The notes under the pieces were generated by a model. That model searched no databases. It saw nothing but the letters and a program-made list of their open reading frames with translations, and had not been told where the DNA came from. The translations under genes were made by a program, and so were the position numbers. From positions 1 through 8,808 of the forward strand of contig JAFXNX010000246.1 in assembly GCA_017529175.1 (NCBI GenBank): a stretch of DNA of 8,808 nt. The letters are read 5' to 3'. The stretch is from Clostridia bacterium. GTDB taxonomy: Bacteria; Bacillota_A; Clostridia; Oscillospirales; CAG-272. Positions 7,195 to 8,808 of the stretch are shown one piece after another (position 1 is the stretch's first letter; each line of letters starts with the position of its first letter).

Positions 7195-7839
7195 CTATTT
7201 AACGCCGAGTTTATCGTCGTTTGAAACTTCAACGTCGTCTTTTTTCTCCGTCTCGTGAGCGCCTTCGACGACGCCGTCGCTTCGGAGAACTTTGAAAGCG
7301 GTAACAAAAATACATTTGAGGTCAAACAAGAAGGACATACGTTCGACGTACTCGCCGTCAAACTTTGCCTTTACTTCTATCTCAAGCTCGTCTCTGCCGT
7401 TGACCTGCGCCCATCCGGTAAGACCCGGTCTTATGTCGTTGGCGTGATATTTGTCACGTTCGGCAACAAGGTCATCCTGGTTCCAAAGCGCGGGACGCGG
7501 ACCGACGATCGCCATCTGACCCACGATGATATTGAAAAGCTGCGGCAGCTCGTCGAGGCTCGTCTTGCGAAGAAAGCGTCCGACTCGCGTTATGTACTGA
7601 TCCGGGTCTTTCAGAAGATGAGTCGGCGTATCTTTCGGCGTGTCCGTTCTCATCGTTCGGAATTTTAAAATGGAAAAATACCGTTTGCCTTTTCCGACAC
7701 GCTTCTGCTTGAAAAAGACAGGTCCGCGAGAGTCGATCTTTATAAGCAGAAACAGGATCAAAAACAGCGGAAAAAGAACTATTGCCGCCGTGAAAGTTAA
7801 TATCAAATCTAACGACCTTTTAATAAATCTATTATACAT
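7195..7839 (-). CDS. Polyprenyl-phosphate sugar-phosphate transferase (EpsL/PglC-like)
   Basis: This is the initiating enzyme of the pathway. It transfers a sugar phosphate from a UDP-sugar to undecaprenyl phosphate at the cytoplasmic face. It is a short-form (monotopic) phosphoglycosyltransferase of 214 residues. Numbering from the chosen start, it has an N-terminal hydrophobic helix (about 10-33) with the helix-breaking proline (P24), KFRTM (59-63), the catalytic Asp-Glu dyad D96/E97 in TSLDELPQ, GPRP (113-116) and RPGLTGWAQVNGRD (137-150). After the core ends near VVEG, a charged tail of about 20 residues follows. The longest frame begins at TTG 7843-7845. I chose ATG 7837-7839 because MYNRFIKR is the usual beginning of this family. 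Neither has a clear Shine-Dalgarno (only GAG 6 bases before the ATG). It is the first gene after the strong promoter. The substrate sugar cannot be read from the sequence. Confidence 0.92.
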   Translation of the reverse strand: MYNRFIKRSLDLILTFTAAIVLFPLFLILFLLIKIDSRGPVFFKQKRVGKGKRYFSILKFRTMRTDTPKDTPTHLLKDPDQYITRVGRFLRKTSLDELPQLFNIIVGQMAIVGPRPALWNQDDLVAERDKYHANDIRPGLTGWAQVNGRDELEIEVKAKFDGEYVERMSFLFDLKCIFVTAFKVLRSDGVVEGAHETEKKDDVEVSNDDKLGVK

Positions 7840-7869
7840 ATTCAACTCGAAATTAATATTATTTAAATA

Positions 7870-7898
7870 ATTATATCATAAATTGATTTTTAAGTCAA
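7870..7898 (-). promoter_or_regulatory. Main operon promoter, near-consensus sigma-70/sigma-A type
   Basis: Read on the minus strand, the -35 TTGACT (7893-7898) is followed by exactly 17 bases and then the -10 TATAAT (7870-7875), preceded by TG one base upstream (TGATATAAT), an extended -10. Eleven of twelve hexamer bases match the housekeeping consensus. Transcription should begin near 7863, giving a leader of about 24 bases to the ATG of the sugar-phosphate transferase. It lies between the lipoprotein terminator and the first operon gene. A 14-base AT palindrome (7858-7871) overlaps the end of the -10 and the start site. Confidence 0.88.
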
Positions 7899-7935
7899 TA
7901 ATTTATAATATAAGAATTTGCAAATTGCAAACATA

Positions 7936-7966
7936 AAAAACGAGCGCTGTCATACCGCTCGTTTTT
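7936..7966 (-). terminator. Intrinsic terminator after the lipoprotein gene (symmetrical)
   Basis: Arms CGAGCG (7941-7946) and CGCTCG (7956-7961) pair around a 9-base loop. They are flanked by A runs on one side and T runs on the other, so the stem can extend by five A-T pairs. On the minus strand the hairpin is followed by six T residues, the correct layout to stop the transcript of the lipoprotein gene, whose stop codon is 26 bases before it. The T run on the plus strand means it could also work in the other direction. It insulates the operon promoter from read-through. Confidence 0.85.
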
Positions 7967-7991
7967 GATCATCCGGAATAACCGGAAGCTG

Positions 7992-8624
7992 TTATTGACT
8001 TATGCTTTCAAATAACGGCAGGATGTCGCGTTCAACATCCGCGTCTGCGCTGCAGGTGATATCGACCGAAAGAAAATAATCTCCTATCCTGCGGATAAAA
8101 TAAAACTGTTTGACATTTTGTTCGGAAATCGTCATTGAAACCTCGACAGACGAATAGTTCTCACCCGCGATCTCGTAGCAGCCCCCTAATTCGGCGTGTG
8201 CGCCGTACCCCGAGAACTTCTCGTCAATTTCGCTTTTCAGCTTTTCAAGGTATTCTTCGACTGTCGTATCTTTGCCGCCGACAAAAGTGTTGAGATTCTG
8301 ATACATGACGGCAATGGAGGAAGGCGTATTCGTATCCTGCGCGGTCATATCAATGACCGTAGAATGTCTGCCGAGCTCACGATCAAGTTCTGCGTCGTCC
8401 GAGTCCGGGGTTAGCTCTATCTCGTTGAGCTGCATGATATCGGCGTTCGATGCAAACTCCCACGAGGGCCCCGGCGAGAACACAAAGCCCGCCATACTGC
8501 TTTCGTAAATATTGTTTTCGACTTTACCCCTGTGAAATTCCGAGCCTTCGTTTTTCGCGCCTTTACACGAGAGGACAAACAAAGTCATTAATATGAGAAT
8601 AAGAGCTGCTGTCTTTTTTATCAT
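7992..8624 (-). CDS. Small secreted lipoprotein of unknown function
   Basis: I do not recognise a named family. The 210-residue product has a lipoprotein signal: MIKK, a hydrophobic core (about 5-18) and the lipobox VLSC with the lipidated cysteine at residue 20, so it should be anchored on the outer face of the cytoplasmic membrane. The mature part is acidic and soluble. NNIYESSMAGFVFSPGPSWEF (37-57) followed by alternating strands and the helix TTVEEYLEKLKSEIDEKF (120-137) loosely recalls PsbP/Mog1-like lipoproteins of clostridia; this is an impression, not a match. Two cysteines remain in the mature chain beyond C20 (C149, C191). GGAG at 8635-8638 fits, with a suitable spacer, before the ATG. 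The gene has its own terminator and is not co-transcribed with the polysaccharide genes by the visible signals, so a shared role is unproven. Confidence 0.85.
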   Translation of the reverse strand: MIKKTAALILILMTLFVLSCKGAKNEGSEFHRGKVENNIYESSMAGFVFSPGPSWEFASNADIMQLNEIELTPDSDDAELDRELGRHSTVIDMTAQDTNTPSSIAVMYQNLNTFVGGKDTTVEEYLEKLKSEIDEKFSGYGAHAELGGCYEIAGENYSSVEVSMTISEQNVKQFYFIRRIGDYFLSVDITCSADADVERDILPLFESISQ

Positions 8625-8690
8625 GATAACTTCTCCGGTAAAATATACGGCGCCGTTCTGAAAACAGTATAATTACAGATCGCCTGATAT

Positions 8691-8719
8691 ATATTAACCT
8701 ATTTTTGATAAAAAATCAA
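8691..8719 (-). promoter_or_regulatory. Weak promoter candidate for the lipoprotein gene
   Basis: On the minus strand TTGATT (8714-8719) is separated by 17 bases from TAATAT (8691-8696). The -35 is a fair match, but the -10 matches at only four of six positions. It would give a leader of roughly 60 bases. The surrounding gene-free stretch 8625-8808 is AT-rich, so chance matches are likely. It also holds TTGAT/ATCAA half-sites (8705-8724) and a GC palindrome ACGGCGCCGT (8647-8656) just before the ribosome binding site. Confidence 0.3.
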
Positions 8720-8808
8720 TTGATACTGCTAAAAATTAAAAAAACTGTGAGAAAGATGTTGCAATAGAATATATCGTGTGATAAAATATATCTTAAATGC
8801 AAATAATG

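Noticed and set aside
7840..7845. TTG at 7843-7845 as the start of the sugar-phosphate transferase.
   Set aside because: The ATG two codons later gives the usual MYxRFIKR beginning of the family; neither start has a good Shine-Dalgarno, so some doubt remains.
8625..8808. Search for a small gene or structured RNA in the right-hand gene-free stretch.
   Set aside because: The stretch is AT-rich with frequent stops in all frames; only short palindromes and a weak promoter candidate are visible.
1..8808. Search for CRISPR arrays, insertion sequences, tRNA or rRNA genes and toxin-antitoxin or defence genes.
   Set aside because: No regularly spaced repeats, terminal inverted repeats with a transposase, RNA gene signatures or such protein motifs were seen on either strand.

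Overview
The window is most of one polysaccharide-biosynthesis operon, read entirely on the minus strand (right to left), with a separate small lipoprotein gene upstream of it. All nine genes point the same way. GGAGG-type ribosome binding sites precede most genes, the gaps are very short, and the enzyme set resembles EpsL/EpsG/EpsE-type loci. This suggests a Gram-positive bacterium, probably of the class Clostridia. That assignment is inference from style, not proof. Base composition varies: the centre (about 4,600-5,900) is GC-rich and the left end is AT-richer.

Layout from right to left. Bases 8625-8808 are an AT-rich, gene-free leader with a weak promoter candidate. Bases 7992-8624 encode a lipoprotein of unknown function. 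An intrinsic terminator at 7936-7966 closes that transcript. A near-consensus promoter (TTGACT, 17-base spacer, TGATATAAT) at 7870-7898 starts the operon. Then come a polyprenyl-phosphate sugar-phosphate transferase (7195-7839), an EpsG-like membrane polymerase (6043-7179), a GT4 glycosyltransferase (4929-6026), a TviB/WbpO-like UDP-HexNAc 6-dehydrogenase (3610-4929), a WbpP/TviC-like UDP-HexNAc 4-epimerase (2633-3607), an EpsE-like GT2 (1813-2616), a second GT4 (651-1772), and a second GT2 with a TTG start that runs off the left edge (<1-658).

How they fit together: the epimerase and dehydrogenase form the known WbpP/WbpO (TviC/TviB) pair that turns UDP-GlcNAc into UDP-GalNAcA, so the glycan probably contains an N-acetylhexosaminuronic acid. 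The first gene loads a sugar phosphate onto undecaprenyl phosphate, the four glycosyltransferases extend it, and the EpsG-like protein would polymerise the repeat units. No flippase, chain-length regulator or export gene is visible, so the operon should continue past the left edge.

I found no insertion sequence, CRISPR array, tRNA, rRNA or clear novel system. The more interesting points are in expression: a very strong promoter with a roughly 24-base leader lacking a clear Shine-Dalgarno, and three junctions where the ribosome binding site of one gene is built from the last codons of the gene before it. Several starts are better placed at an internal ATG or a non-ATG codon than at the longest open frame.
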